Notes: generated from the letters alone by a model not told the origin. A stretch of DNA of 64,000 bases from Emticicia aquatilis (GCF_014644295.1 NZ_BMKK01000002.1:248001-312000); one strand, 5' to 3'; positions 34,806 through 44,244 are shown, counted from the first letter of the stretch. Made by a program: numbers and translations.

Positions 34806-35525
34806 ATGACAACACAAACAAGAAACAACAACGGTTCTCTGTCCGCTCGAATTATTTCAGTAGCAAATCAAAAGGGTGGCGTTGGAAAAACCACGATTAC
34901 AGCTCTATTGGCAAATATTTTGGGAAGCACTTATCAAAAGAAAGTTTTGGTAATTGATGCCGATTTACAAGCAACAATTGCTATGACACGAGTAGCTGAT
35001 TATGAGAAAAAGGACGAAGGTTTTGTTTTTCCCTACGAAATCATCAGTATTGAAGAAACCGATACATTGCACGAATTGGTACAAGAAAACCAAAATTTAT
35101 TCGATTTTATATTCATTGATGCTCCACGATTGACTAACAAAGACGACATTATCAAAGATGCCATCAATATTTTTGCTCCCTGCGATAGTATCTTAATTCC
35201 GACCCAAAGCAGTAGTTTTTCTACGGATTCAATGTTTCAATTTCTACCTGTAATTAAAGAAATTGAAAAACAACGAACTGATTTAGACCTTGATTTTTAC
35301 TTTTACGCCTTTTTGAATCAATCTCGTTCGACCAATAATGACAAAGAGGTGCTGGAGTTGATGAAACAAAACGAAGAAGTACCATTTTTTGACACTCCTT
35401 TATCCATGCTCGAAGTGTTTGTTATCAAAGATTCTTACACGTCGATTTTTGATAAAAAGGGCGGTAAAGAGAAGTTTGAGCCTTTTTTCAAGGAATTTAT
35501 TGAGAAATTTAAGATTGAACTATGA
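34806..35525 (+). CDS. parA: ParA-family partition ATPase
   Basis: This 239-residue protein has the deviant Walker A sequence KGGVGKTT (about residues 22-29), the A' region VLVIDADLQATIAM and the switch sequence FDFIFIDAPRLTNKDD. Members move or position plasmids and integrative elements, and ParA genes are regular parts of Bacteroidota conjugative elements. It begins 26 bp after the octamer array, which is a likely centromere. The next gene starts one base after its stop and should encode the DNA-binding partner. Confidence 0.93.
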   Translation: MTTQTRNNNGSLSARIISVANQKGGVGKTTITALLANILGSTYQKKVLVIDADLQATIAMTRVADYEKKDEGFVFPYEIISIEETDTLHELVQENQNLFDFIFIDAPRLTNKDDIIKDAINIFAPCDSILIPTQSSSFSTDSMFQFLPVIKEIEKQRTDLDLDFYFYAFLNQSRSTNNDKEVLELMKQNEEVPFFDTPLSMLEVFVIKDSYTSIFDKKGGKEKFEPFFKEFIEKFKIEL

Positions 35526-35526
35526 T

Positions 35527-35883
35527 ATGGAAAATCAGAAAGGTAAGCCAATGACAATGGAAGAAAAACAGCAGCTCATGCGTGAACGCTTGGGTAGAAA
35601 TATTGGTAAAATGTACGATAAACCTGTTGAAATTACAACCAATGAGACTTTGGAAGTAGCAACAAAGCCTGTCGATAAACCCAATAAAGTAGTCAAGGGG
35701 AAAGAAAAAGTACTTGAAGCGACTGACAAAGTTTGGAGGATTGAATTAAAAATTGCTTCGGTCAAACTGCTCTACAAACTTGAAATAATATCAAAAATGA
35801 AAGGTAAGTCTAAGCAACAATACTTTTTAGGACTCTTGGAAAAGGATTTAGCTGCTAATGCCGACCTGTTTAAGAACATCTAA
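35527..35883 (+). CDS. Small partner protein of ParA, possible centromere binder
   Basis: This 118-residue basic protein starts at the ATG at 35527, one base after the parA stop; a longer upstream frame overlaps parA and is not credible. The N-terminal 55 residues are charged and probably disordered (KQQLMRERLGRNIGKMYDKP). The C-terminal 50 (WRIELKIASVKLLYKLEIIS, SKQQYFLGLLEKDLAAN) could form a ribbon-helix-helix-like dimer domain. Position and size suit a ParB-like or DUF3408-type protein, although no ParB motif is seen. Confidence 0.6.
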   Translation: MENQKGKPMTMEEKQQLMRERLGRNIGKMYDKPVEITTNETLEVATKPVDKPNKVVKGKEKVLEATDKVWRIELKIASVKLLYKLEIISKMKGKSKQQYFLGLLEKDLAANADLFKNI

Positions 35884-35950
35884 GATGAATTGATTTCAGT
35901 GAACAATTAGTAAATAGGACTATGCCATTCCAAAAACTTTAAAATAACGA

Positions 35951-35974
35951 TTGGGCGAAGCCCAAAATTTTTTT
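35951..35974 (+). terminator. Terminator of the parA operon
   Basis: TTGGGC-GAA-GCCCAA stem with an ultra-stable GNRA-like loop, followed by a T run. Confidence 0.8.
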
Positions 35975-36020
35975 GGACAAATTGGATTTGTGTCATTTAG
36001 GTAAAAAGTACAAGGAAATT

Positions 36021-36061
36021 AAAATTAGGGTTGTAAGCATTTGCACCTGCAACCCTAATTT
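36021..36061. terminator. Terminator facing the DUF932 gene
   Basis: AAATTAGGGTTG and GCAACCCTAATTT arms touch the DUF932 stop codon and can serve both strands. Confidence 0.7.
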
Positions 36062-36874
36062 TTAGGCATTTATTAACTCCGTACAGAATTTAAAAGCAGT
36101 TTGATTGAGTTCGTTTGACGAACCAAACGGATTGCCAAAGGTGGCATTTTTTGTGTTTTTAATGTGGGTAGTGTAGTGCGTGATGCCATTAAAAAGTCCA
36201 AAAGCATTATCACCCAAATCGGCACATTCTCTGTCAATTGAAGAATTGAGATTAGTTATAATATTTCTTTTTCGGGTCGATAATTCATTGCCGAGTTTTT
36301 CTTCGTCATTCATTCGGGTTAATCGCTCAACCAAAGCATCTTTGATGGAATCATCAATTTTTACCCAAGAAAGTTGCTCCATTTTTTCAAATAATTGGGT
36401 GCGTTGCTTCATAAACATATCAAAGTATTGTACTAAACCATCAATGCGGAGACTGTTATTTTTAGTGTGGTTTACTTGGAGTTGACGAAAATTTCTTGAA
36501 AAACGGTTGGAACATCTGACCATAATATTACTATTTCCAATAAAAAAGCCCGTTGAACCATCAAAACTATTGCCTATCATCAAATAATCTTTAAACTCAT
36601 GCCCGCAAACCTGCATTGTGTCGGTACATTTGAGAAATGATAAAACCTTTTTTCCTCCATCCACATCGTAATAATTTTCAATCGGAAAACCTGTAATAGC
36701 GTGTAGTTTTTCGGTTACTTCGATAAATTTTTCGTTGTGTGTGGGGGTGTAACTGGATTTGGCAATGTTTAATAATTGCCCATTATCGTTGCGAAAAATA
36801 CCTTTATAGCCTAAAACTTGCTTATTGTTGGCAAAAATCGGTTTTTCTATAATATCCCATTCTAAAGATTCCAT
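36062..36874 (-). CDS. DUF932-domain protein
   Basis: This is a 270-residue protein. The blocks GYKGIFRNDNGQLLNIAKSS, YTPTHNEKFIEV and SFDGSTGFFIGNSNIMVRCS, and the late segment NNS..IDGLVQYFDMF, follow the phage/plasmid DUF932 family (YfjQ-like, TIGR03299). Its function is unknown, but it is frequent on conjugative plasmids and phages, where it may act in replication or anti-defence. It follows a 151-residue gene, with a terminator between, so it has its own promoter. Confidence 0.82.
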   Translation of the reverse strand: MESLEWDIIEKPIFANNKQVLGYKGIFRNDNGQLLNIAKSSYTPTHNEKFIEVTEKLHAITGFPIENYYDVDGGKKVLSFLKCTDTMQVCGHEFKDYLMIGNSFDGSTGFFIGNSNIMVRCSNRFSRNFRQLQVNHTKNNSLRIDGLVQYFDMFMKQRTQLFEKMEQLSWVKIDDSIKDALVERLTRMNDEEKLGNELSTRKRNIITNLNSSIDRECADLGDNAFGLFNGITHYTTHIKNTKNATFGNPFGSSNELNQTAFKFCTELINA

Positions 36875-36908
36875 TGAATTAAATTTTGAGTTTTAAAAAT
36901 TGATTTGA

Positions 36909-36940
36909 AGAAAGCCCAACCCTAAAATTGGGCTTTCTTT
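36909..36940 (-). terminator. Terminator between the 151-residue gene and DUF932 gene
   Basis: AAGAAAGCCCAA and TTGGGCTTTCTT arms form a 12-bp perfect stem with T-rich ends on both strands. Confidence 0.85.
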
Positions 36941-36945
36941 GTTTG

Positions 36946-37401
36946 TTAGATAGTGAAATTGACAATTTCAGTTTCTAAGGCTTTGAGGTGGGTTTTGCCT
37001 GTTTTTACCAAATTATTGACAAAATCCAAAATCATGGCTACATTCTGAATTTGAATGTTTTTGTTTGTTCCTACATTTGAAATAGTCATAACTAAACCTT
37101 CATCACCGTAATCTTTTGAAAAATCCTCAAATTCGCCTACTCGTTCTTTGGCTTTGTTGAATTGTTCTTTCATTTTTAACCCTTCATCCAAACGGTCAAA
37201 AACGGCATTGGCTGATTTTAATTCAATTACCTGAAGTTGTGCAGAAACTTCAATCGGCTTTTGCTCTTCGGTAACAATCGGCTCTGTACCGTTGATTTTG
37301 CTTTTTTCGGCCACTGTTTCAGCCTTTGCAGGTGCAACTGGTGTACCGTGCGATGGACTGCCGTTGCTGTTTTTTGTTGGAGTGTTTACTGGATTTGTCA
37401 T
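36946..37401 (-). CDS. Hypothetical element maintenance protein
   Basis: This is a 151-residue protein. The first 55 residues are low complexity (Thr, Pro, Ala, Glu rich) and probably unstructured. The rest is helical (SANAVFDRLDEGLKMKEQFN, VAMILDFVNNLVKTGKTHLK). No signal peptide is present and no family is recognised. It lies 73 bp downstream of ssb, and the strongly hydrophilic N-terminus makes a cytoplasmic accessory role likely. Confidence 0.55.
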   Translation of the reverse strand: MTNPVNTPTKNSNGSPSHGTPVAPAKAETVAEKSKINGTEPIVTEEQKPIEVSAQLQVIELKSANAVFDRLDEGLKMKEQFNKAKERVGEFEDFSKDYGDEGLVMTISNVGTNKNIQIQNVAMILDFVNNLVKTGKTHLKALETEIVNFTI

Positions 37402-37474
37402 TGTATTTAGAAATTAATTGATTTGATAAGCCGATGAAAGGGGGCTTTTTCCCTTATATTATTATTAAAATAAT

Positions 37475-37936
37475 TTAGAATGGTAAATCACCTTCATTTT
37501 TACCTGCTTCAAAAGCAACATTGCTTTCTTTGGTTTCTCCAAGTAAAGGTTTTTTCTTGTTTCCTTTGGGGTCTTGTTTAGCTTCTTGCTCTGCCTTTGC
37601 TTCAACTTCTTCTCTGCGTTTGCCCAATAATTCAATGCGGTCAACTCTGATTTTTACAGATGTTCGGGCGTTGCCGTCTTTGTCTTCCCATTTTTCAGTT
37701 CTGATTTTTCCTTCGATGCAAATACGGTCTCCTTTTTTTATAATCGTTTCAGCTACGTTGGCTAAATTGCCCCAAACTTCCAAGCGATGCCATTCCGTTT
37801 GCTCTACTTTTGTGCCGTCTTTCTTGGTATAATTTTCATTCGTTGCCAAAGAAAAAGTAGCTACTTTTGAACCACTATCAAGGGTCTTAACTTCGGGTGT
37901 ACCGCCCACATTTCCGATTAAAATTGTTTTGTTCAT
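37475..37936 (-). CDS. ssb: Single-stranded DNA-binding protein
   Basis: This 153-residue protein starts at 37936 (MNKTILIGNVGGTPEVKTLD). The OB-fold occupies about residues 1-105 (FSLATNENYTKKDGTKVEQT, EWHRLEVWG, KGDRICIEGKIRTEKWED). A lysine/glutamate-rich linker and the acidic protein-interaction tip ending in DLPF follow. It would coat the transferred strand in the recipient. Element-borne SSBs are common beside primase-like genes, here the Toprim protein upstream. Confidence 0.95.
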   Translation of the reverse strand: MNKTILIGNVGGTPEVKTLDSGSKVATFSLATNENYTKKDGTKVEQTEWHRLEVWGNLANVAETIIKKGDRICIEGKIRTEKWEDKDGNARTSVKIRVDRIELLGKRREEVEAKAEQEAKQDPKGNKKKPLLGETKESNVAFEAGKNEGDLPF

Positions 37937-38120
37937 TGCTGTATAAATCAAAGATAAAAATGAATGTTTTAATGAGATAATGTGCTGATTATTAGCTCAT
38001 TATCTCCTTGTTTGATAGTATAAAGATACGGCAGAAAGGGTGTTTTTTGAAGTAAATGAGATAGAATCGACAAACAAGATTCATCCTTTTTTCCCCTTAA
38101 CAAAAACTCTTTTAGGTATA

Positions 38121-38153
38121 AAAAAGCCCTCCAAAAACTTAACTTTGAAGGGC
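38121..38153 (-). terminator. Terminator after the Toprim gene
   Basis: Reading leftwards, GCCCTTCAAA and TTTGGAGGGC arms are followed by TTTTTT, 26 bp past the stop. Confidence 0.8.
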
Positions 38154-38178
38154 ATAATTAAACACAATACATTTTGTT

Positions 38179-40344
38179 TTACAGACTTATTTCTATCGTT
38201 TCTGGTTCTTGTTTTTGATTATATCCATTGTCTCTTTCATCGGTAGATTTATCTAATTCTTCTCGGATAACCAAGCTATCTAATCCATCTTGATTAATTT
38301 TTTCAAGGTCAATTTTTTCAATTTTATGTACCGATATTTCACCATCTTTTTTCACTTTGACTGAATAATCAGCAATGGCAAGTATTTCGCCTTGTGTATC
38401 AGTTATGGTAATTTCTTTCAAGTTCAAATCTTTTTTCAACAATTCCACTTTACTTGTGTTATCCATTTTCTCAATGTTTTGCTCATTACGTTCTACAAAC
38501 TTCTCTCCCAACAATAGACTTTCATGCAAAACTGGAACTGAAAGGAGTGTTATGCTATCTTGTTTAAAAACAACAGAACATTTATCTGTGGAAGCAGCAT
38601 TAATCTTATCCATGAATGCAGTATCATTACTAACCATTGCTTGTAATGGTGTTTTACTAACCGTTTGGAATCTACATTCCAACGAATTATCTTCTCTGTG
38701 GTGCGTTGATAGCAAAACCAGTTCGTTTTGTTTGAATATAGTATCAGTAATCGAAATGGCTATTAACTTCTGTTTTTCTAAGGCTTGTTGTTCTTGGAAT
38801 TGTTTTTGACTGGTGGCAATATCTTTCTTGAAGGTTTCATTCCTAAATTCAATATCCTTATTTTTAATCGTCGCTACCAATTCGGGAGCTTCATATTCTT
38901 GATAGGCTGTATATTTCTCCAGATAAATATTGGCTACTTTACTATTTTTTGTATCCAAACTTTGGGCATACGCTAACGCCTCGATAGGTCGAGCGAAGCG
39001 ATTCATAGCCAGTTCAATAATCTTAGATTCTTTGGTAAGTGTTTCTTGGCTTACTACAAAAGGTTTATTTCTGCATATTTCCAAGTTATAATCTTTTTGT
39101 TTTGGATGTTCTAAGGAGATGGTACCTTCTAAGCCTTTCATGGCTACCAAACCTTTTTCGGCTTCGATAAGATAATTTTTGTGGTAAGGAAACCTAATTT
39201 CTATCTGTTGATGATGGGCTGAATCAGATAAAATACTGTACTTAATGGTATCTTCACTTCCTTGATAAATTTTACTTTCTAAGGGTTTTATCAGTTTATC
39301 TTCTACCTGTTTTTGTTGAGTTAATTTATCCTCAGCATTGATAATTGGCATTTGAAGTCTCAAAACGACCTCTTTTTTGTGAATACATGAAAAATCACCT
39401 TTGATAAGCTCAGAGGTTGGTGCGTTTGGGTGAGAAATCTGACCAATGATATTCAAGCTATGCCGATACCCACCATTGTCATTATCAAAAGCAAGGATTA
39501 TTTTTTCGGGCTGGGTTTGGTTAATTACTTTTTGAAGGGTAGCATAAGCCGCATTGGCTGGTGTACCTGCGGTGGCAATATAAATGTTGCCTTCTTGTTT
39601 TTCTCGAATAGGTTTGTGGTGTAATTCAAGATAAGAAAGTGTATCTATTGGACTTTCTGCAATGATGAGTTTATCAATCTTTTTTGAACCGAAAATATCC
39701 AAATTAGAAATGTGCATTGCACCGTCCCGTTCATTCGTTAACCTATTCCACTGTTCTTTTCGATAACCATTTTGTTCATCACTTCGATTAATAGCACACA
39801 CAAAGGCTTCATCGGTTCGTAATGGGAAGCTTATATTTTTCCAACCATAAACTCTACTATTGAATATTTGACCTTGAAATTCGGGAGAATGAAAAGAATT
39901 TTCAGTCAATCCACGACTTTCCAAATATCGGGTGTCAGTCAATGGATTCATGTTTAGGTGAAAAGAATCTACCTGCTTTTGTAAATCCTTATCGGGTTTG
40001 GGTGGTGAGGGTGGCAGTTGTACATGGGTAGCATTACCCATATAGTTGTTCAAATGAGCAAATATTTTTGCCCAATCTTCTTTTTCAACAATAGAAAAGT
40101 TTTCTTTCTTTACCAAAAAATCGACAATTGTTCCTCTGTCTGATGGGTCGCCATCTGTGATGTAGCGATAACCTTTTTGGTTGTCTTTACGAACCAAAAT
40201 TGTTTCAACACTTCTGCCGTCTTCTAAACGTTGAACGACTGTGCAGTTTTTATCACTTTTACTTTGGTTGATTTGCCAACCTTTCGATACTGCATAAGAT
40301 GCAATGTTAATTTCTTGCCTAAATCTACCTAAATTATTTTCCAT
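38179..40344 (-). CDS. Toprim-domain primase-like protein
   Basis: This 721-residue protein starts at 40344 (MENNLGRFRQEINIASYAVS). Residues 10-90 match a DUF3991-like zinc-less primase N-terminus (SKGWQINQSKSDKNCTVVQR, GTIVDFLVKKENFS). A Toprim domain follows, with E230 (KLIIAESPIDTLSYLEL) and D287/D289 (KIILAFDNDNGG). The remaining 400 residues are helical and repetitive, without a helicase Walker motif. Such proteins are thought to prime replication of the transferred strand. It is divergent from the transfer operon, with both promoters in the 100 bp at 40345-40448. Confidence 0.75.
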   Translation of the reverse strand: MENNLGRFRQEINIASYAVSKGWQINQSKSDKNCTVVQRLEDGRSVETILVRKDNQKGYRYITDGDPSDRGTIVDFLVKKENFSIVEKEDWAKIFAHLNNYMGNATHVQLPPSPPKPDKDLQKQVDSFHLNMNPLTDTRYLESRGLTENSFHSPEFQGQIFNSRVYGWKNISFPLRTDEAFVCAINRSDEQNGYRKEQWNRLTNERDGAMHISNLDIFGSKKIDKLIIAESPIDTLSYLELHHKPIREKQEGNIYIATAGTPANAAYATLQKVINQTQPEKIILAFDNDNGGYRHSLNIIGQISHPNAPTSELIKGDFSCIHKKEVVLRLQMPIINAEDKLTQQKQVEDKLIKPLESKIYQGSEDTIKYSILSDSAHHQQIEIRFPYHKNYLIEAEKGLVAMKGLEGTISLEHPKQKDYNLEICRNKPFVVSQETLTKESKIIELAMNRFARPIEALAYAQSLDTKNSKVANIYLEKYTAYQEYEAPELVATIKNKDIEFRNETFKKDIATSQKQFQEQQALEKQKLIAISITDTIFKQNELVLLSTHHREDNSLECRFQTVSKTPLQAMVSNDTAFMDKINAASTDKCSVVFKQDSITLLSVPVLHESLLLGEKFVERNEQNIEKMDNTSKVELLKKDLNLKEITITDTQGEILAIADYSVKVKKDGEISVHKIEKIDLEKINQDGLDSLVIREELDKSTDERDNGYNQKQEPETIEISL

Positions 40345-40448
40345 AAGAATAGATAATGTTTGTAAATGAAAACACAAATGTTGTAAAAATACTATCATAT
40401 ATTTTCATTAAACATAAAAAATATTTGTTTATGAAAATATAAATATTT

Positions 40449-41051
40449 ATGTTTGTACCCAAAGTATTCTTATTTCATTTAAAAATGGTCGAATGGGAGC
40501 GTAAAGAAATAATACTATTAGCCAAAGGGTTAGGACTTTTTTCAATAGGCATTTTTCTTATAGCATGGTTTGGAAACTGGGCTATTTATTTTTGGATGAA
40601 TGATGTTACGACACTTCCAATCAAAGAGTTGAGAGGTGTATTGTTAGGGCTTTCATGCTTCTTTTTGGGTATAGGGTTCATCTTTGGGTCAGTTTTTATT
40701 TTTGAAAAAACAGTAAAATACAAACGGTCGGCGTTCCGAGAGGCGGTATTCCTATGGACAGTACTTAGACATTGGACACTGGAGTGGGTAGGCATAAAAC
40801 AAAAGGAAGAAATATTAGCGGTAGAATGGCAACATTTCAAAGTCAAAGAATTAACCAAAGAAACTAATAATCCTGAGAAAAATATCCTTAAAGTTATTGA
40901 CGAACAAAAAACTTCACCTAAACCTCAAATGCTAACAAGGTCAAACAAGGAGATAATCAAGACCACCCAAGCAACCGCAGTATTGAATGAGGAAGACGTT
41001 GCCAAAATCAAAATCAGTTTAAATTTTACAAACATCAATTCAAAATTATGA
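40449..41051 (+). CDS. Membrane protein, first gene of the transfer operon
   Basis: This 200-residue protein has two hydrophobic segments (about residues 25-50, LGLFSIGIFLIAWFGNWAIY, and 60-85, LRGVLLGLSCFFLGIGFIFG), then a cytoplasmic hydrophilic C-terminus. The start may be the ATG at 40485 (MVEWERKE) instead. It overlaps the DUF4134 gene by four bases. It carries a GC-rich repeat (40725-40766) that encodes RSAFREAVFLWTVLR, closely resembling the peptide made by the copy at 45833. No family is recognised, but the position suggests a TraD-like or assembly role. Confidence 0.6.
   Translation: MFVPKVFLFHLKMVEWERKEIILLAKGLGLFSIGIFLIAWFGNWAIYFWMNDVTTLPIKELRGVLLGLSCFFLGIGFIFGSVFIFEKTVKYKRSAFREAVFLWTVLRHWTLEWVGIKQKEEILAVEWQHFKVKELTKETNNPEKNILKVIDEQKTSPKPQMLTRSNKEIIKTTQATAVLNEEDVAKIKISLNFTNINSKL
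40725..40766 (+). repeat. GC-rich in-gene repeat, copy 1
   Basis: A 42-bp segment beginning CGGTCGGCGTTCCGAGAGG aligns without gaps with 45833-45874 (about 25 identical of 42 by hand count). In this frame it reads RSAFREAVFLWTVLR. Confidence 0.6.
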
Positions 41052-41398
41052 AAACACTAAAACTTCGTGTAACCAATCAAAACTTACAATTGTTTAGCAT
41101 CTACCTAATTCTGAGCATCATTTTTTCTGTGTTGCCAAATGAAGTCATGGCACAAGGCGTTGTTGGCGGCTTAAAAAATATTAGTAAAACGGTGCAGCTT
41201 GTAGTAAATGTTGTTTTCACGATTGCTATTGTCCTCGGACTTATTTCTGTCATTATTGGATTCATCAGTGATAGCCCCAATAAAATCATGCGATTGGTTT
41301 ATTTGATAGTGGCGGTTCTGCTTTGGTTCGGATTTACGTTTGTTTTTGAGCAAATCAAAACCGATGTGGGCGGACAAGGTGGCTTTAATGGTAATTGA
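41048..41398 (+). CDS. TraE-like DUF4134 protein (VirB2-like)
   Basis: This is a 116-residue protein with a signal-like first segment ending VMAQG. Two hydrophobic helices follow (VVFTIAIVLGLISVIIGFI and LVYLIVAVLLWFGFTFVFEQ), together with the GGLKNISKTVQ block of DUF4134. In Bacteroidota elements this is TraE, corresponding to a pilin/VirB2-size membrane subunit. It overlaps both neighbours (4 and 11 bases), showing tight translational coupling in the transfer operon. Confidence 0.85.
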   Translation: MKTLKLRVTNQNLQLFSIYLILSIIFSVLPNEVMAQGVVGGLKNISKTVQLVVNVVFTIAIVLGLISVIIGFISDSPNKIMRLVYLIVAVLLWFGFTFVFEQIKTDVGGQGGFNGN

Positions 41399-41729
41399 GG
41401 TGAATATCAGAAAATCATTAGAAAAACCAACCCTTATTGCAGGAGTAGAAATGAGTGATTTGATGCTATTTCTTATTACAAGTTTTGGGTTTGTAATTGT
41501 GCTTAGTATCATGCGTACATTTTTGCCGATTCCTTCATGGGTTAATATGGTTTTGTTGGGATTACTGATAGCAGGTTTTATTGCTTTACGAAAAATAACA
41601 GCGAAGAAGCACGCCACATTTTTGAAAAGTCTAATCTATTGGTATTTGTCTGCTCCCAAAAAAGTAGAAATGTCTAAACCTAAATTATTCAGAGAGTATC
41701 ATTCTAAATTTCTAAAATCAAACCAATGA
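41388..41729 (+). CDS. TraF-like DUF4133 protein (VirB3-like)
   Basis: This 113-residue protein starts at 41388 (MVIEVNIRKSLEKPTLIAGV), overlapping the previous gene by 11 bases; a later GTG is possible. It has two membrane helices (LMLFLITSFGFVIVLSIMR, WVNMVLLGLLIAGFIALRK) and then a basic tail, as in DUF4133/TraF proteins that parallel VirB3. It overlaps the VirB4-like ATPase gene by four bases, as VirB3 and VirB4 genes usually do. Confidence 0.8.
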   Translation: MVIEVNIRKSLEKPTLIAGVEMSDLMLFLITSFGFVIVLSIMRTFLPIPSWVNMVLLGLLIAGFIALRKITAKKHATFLKSLIYWYLSAPKKVEMSKPKLFREYHSKFLKSNQ

Positions 41730-44233
41730 TAGACCAGCACAGAAATTTCGAGCAAGTGTTTCCCTATTTCGCTTTTGAAGACAATCTATTGATAATGTCT
41801 GATGGAAGAGTGGGAATTGGCTACCGTGTGCAAGGTGTTGAAATAGAGCGATTAAGCACGGGTGAATATAACAAGATTGGTGAAAATGTTTCGCAAGTCT
41901 TGAAAAGTTTAGAAATCGGTGCTTGTGTTCAAATGATGGGTTTTTATTATTATGACCAAGCTAATCTTTCGATGAAGGATAAAAACTATTACGAGCAGCG
42001 TTTCATTCATTCTTTTGGTGAAAGACCTATTCAACGCCACGAACAATACTTGTTTATCAGTTTTGGGGAAGAAAAAAACAAGGATTATACCTTGACCAAT
42101 AATTGGTTTGGTCGGGGCGGTCGGGTCTTTGAAAATACATTTAAAGACATCTCATCGTACAAAAGAAAAATAGAAACGATTGCCAATCATTTTATTTCGA
42201 TTGTCAGCATAGGCGATTTGAGCTACCAACGCTTGACTGAAGATGAGGTAATGAAAGTTCTTTGTCAATATTTCAACCTTGATTTTACACCTGACCAATA
42301 TACTATCTTCAAAACCTTCACACCCGATAAAGAACGCTTGATTTTGGGAACGGATACTGTCAATATCATCAGTATGTCGGGGCAACCTACGAATGTCAAT
42401 AATGACATGGATAATGGTTATAATGTCTCTTCTCCACAGTTGTATGCCTTGATGAATGAGTTAGAAATTCCTCATGTGCTGAGTGTTACATTCAAACCTT
42501 TGGATACCCAAAAGGCATATAACAAGATTGAATTTGAAGCAAAGAACATTGCTCGTCTGGATTTTTTGATGTCGGAACAGCACCGTGCCAAAAGTAGAGA
42601 TATGTTCGAGTTCTTGAATGAGATTACAACCAATGGCAATTCTTTGTTGAATGTCTCTGTGCAATGTTTGGTTTGGAAGCCTTCGGGCGGTATGCCGCCC
42701 AGCGGCGTTCCACACAAACAAATAGAAGATTCCATTCAAAAAGTAATGAAAGCCTATCGAGAAATCGGAGCGGAATCTTATTTAGAAAATTTGGATACTA
42801 CTAACCTTTTTGTCAGTAATGCCCCTTGTAATTCGTATCAGAATTTTCGTTGGTTATTAATGGATAATATGGTGGCAGCTTGTTATTTCACTACGACTGC
42901 CTTACTAAAAAGCGACAAGAAAGGTGATTTATTGTGCGATAGAATGGGCAATCCACTATTGGTTGATTTTTACGATACGATAAGATTTGAAAACAATAAT
43001 TCTTTGACAATTGGGGTGCCAGGTTCGGGCAAAAGTTTCACGATGGGTAATTTGATTTTACAAAGATTTTATAGAGGTGAAAGACAAATAATTATTGATG
43101 TGGGTGGTACGTATCTTTCTATCTTTTATGCCATTCCGCCTGATAAATGCCGCTATTACGAGTACGACCCCGAAAAGCCATTAAGGTATAACCCTTTTTT
43201 AGTAAACTATGACGAAATCTCTGGCGAGTTCAGATTGACAGAAGCAAAAATGGAGTTTTTGATTAATTTGATTGCTACGATTTGGCGAGGTAATTCAAAT
43301 CTTACTAATGCTGAAAGGAGTATTCTGAACAAGTTTTTGAATCAATACTTCGACGAGTATAACCAACAAAAACAAAGTACAATGCCTTGTATTTGTGGCT
43401 TTTATGATTTTTTAAATACTTTTCAGCAAGAAAACGATGGGAAAGATGTATATACAAAGATTGAAAAGAGTCTCAATATAGATGAATTACTCATCACTTT
43501 AGAACCCTTTGCAGTTGGGAGTTATCAAGCAATTTTGAATTCTGATAATAACTTCGACTTAGAACAACCGATAGCCTCTTATCCATTGATTTGCTTCGAT
43601 TTAGCCAAAATAAAGGCTAACCCTACATTATATCCAGTTGTCGGAATGCTCATCATTGAACTATCCTGCGATATTATAGATAAATATCCCAAAGTAATCA
43701 AACGCATTTATATTGATGAAGCATGGTCGATGTTAGATGGTTTGTTGGGTGGTTTTATAGAATATATGTATCGAACTGTTAGAAAATGTGAGGGGACAAT
43801 AAGCATCATTACCCAAGGCATTTCGGAAATCCAAAACTCTTCCATTGGTACTGTTGTCAAAGATTTATCTTCAACAGTTTTCATCCTTCGACATACCGAT
43901 TCCAACATGATTGATAAAAACGTCAAATTCTTTGGATTGAACAAACACGCCGAAGACTTATTGAAGTCTTTACGAAAAGATGCCGCTGATAAATGGCGAG
44001 AAATTTTTGTCAAAAGAGCAGATTTAATCAATGTTTATCGGGTAGAAGTGCCGTCGAAAATTATCCCATTGCTTACCTCTCGTGCAGAAGAGCGTAACAA
44101 AATTCGAGAAATGGCAGAAGGTGGAAAATACTTTGATTATGCTATTAACCGCTTCGTAGAAGAATGGGAAGCAGAATACCATCCAGAGTGGCGATTCCCG
44201 ACGGAACGCCGCCCGAAAGAACATGAAATTTAA
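41726..44233 (+). CDS. traG: TraG conjugation ATPase (VirB4-like)
   Basis: This is an 835-residue protein. The N-terminal half has the TraG/VirB4 pattern (VFPYFAFEDNLLIMSDGRVG, ERLSTGEYNKI). Walker A lies at residues 430-437 (GVPGSGKS), Walker B is in RIYIDEAWSML (about 673), and the arginine-finger segment IITQGISEIQ follows. It powers pilus and channel assembly. Two GC-rich repeats are embedded: one gives the glycine-proline insert SGGMPPSGVP at 320-329, in a loop where I would expect none; the other forms part of the C-terminal tail (WRFPTERRPKEHEI). Confidence 0.93.
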   Translation: MIDQHRNFEQVFPYFAFEDNLLIMSDGRVGIGYRVQGVEIERLSTGEYNKIGENVSQVLKSLEIGACVQMMGFYYYDQANLSMKDKNYYEQRFIHSFGERPIQRHEQYLFISFGEEKNKDYTLTNNWFGRGGRVFENTFKDISSYKRKIETIANHFISIVSIGDLSYQRLTEDEVMKVLCQYFNLDFTPDQYTIFKTFTPDKERLILGTDTVNIISMSGQPTNVNNDMDNGYNVSSPQLYALMNELEIPHVLSVTFKPLDTQKAYNKIEFEAKNIARLDFLMSEQHRAKSRDMFEFLNEITTNGNSLLNVSVQCLVWKPSGGMPPSGVPHKQIEDSIQKVMKAYREIGAESYLENLDTTNLFVSNAPCNSYQNFRWLLMDNMVAACYFTTTALLKSDKKGDLLCDRMGNPLLVDFYDTIRFENNNSLTIGVPGSGKSFTMGNLILQRFYRGERQIIIDVGGTYLSIFYAIPPDKCRYYEYDPEKPLRYNPFLVNYDEISGEFRLTEAKMEFLINLIATIWRGNSNLTNAERSILNKFLNQYFDEYNQQKQSTMPCICGFYDFLNTFQQENDGKDVYTKIEKSLNIDELLITLEPFAVGSYQAILNSDNNFDLEQPIASYPLICFDLAKIKANPTLYPVVGMLIIELSCDIIDKYPKVIKRIYIDEAWSMLDGLLGGFIEYMYRTVRKCEGTISIITQGISEIQNSSIGTVVKDLSSTVFILRHTDSNMIDKNVKFFGLNKHAEDLLKSLRKDAADKWREIFVKRADLINVYRVEVPSKIIPLLTSRAEERNKIREMAEGGKYFDYAINRFVEEWEAEYHPEWRFPTERRPKEHEI
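42682..42715 (+). repeat. GC-rich in-gene repeat, copy 2
   Basis: It contains the perfect palindrome GGGCGG-TATG-CCGCCC followed by AGCGGCGTTCC. It is related to the copy at 47036 and encodes SGGMPPSGVP in TraG. Confidence 0.6.
44174..44215 (-). repeat. GC-rich in-gene repeat, copy 3 (inverted)
   Basis: Read on the minus strand it starts CGGGCGGCGTTCCGTCGGG and aligns closely with the plus-strand copy at 45833. The antisense peptide would be RAAFRRESPLW, while the sense frame gives the TraG tail. Confidence 0.7.
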
Positions 44234-44244
44234 ACTAAATAATT

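Noticed and set aside
44024-44224. 66-codon open frame antisense to the end of traG
   Set aside because: Its RAAFRRESPLW start is produced by the inverted GC-rich repeat; it is used as evidence for the repeat, not as a gene.
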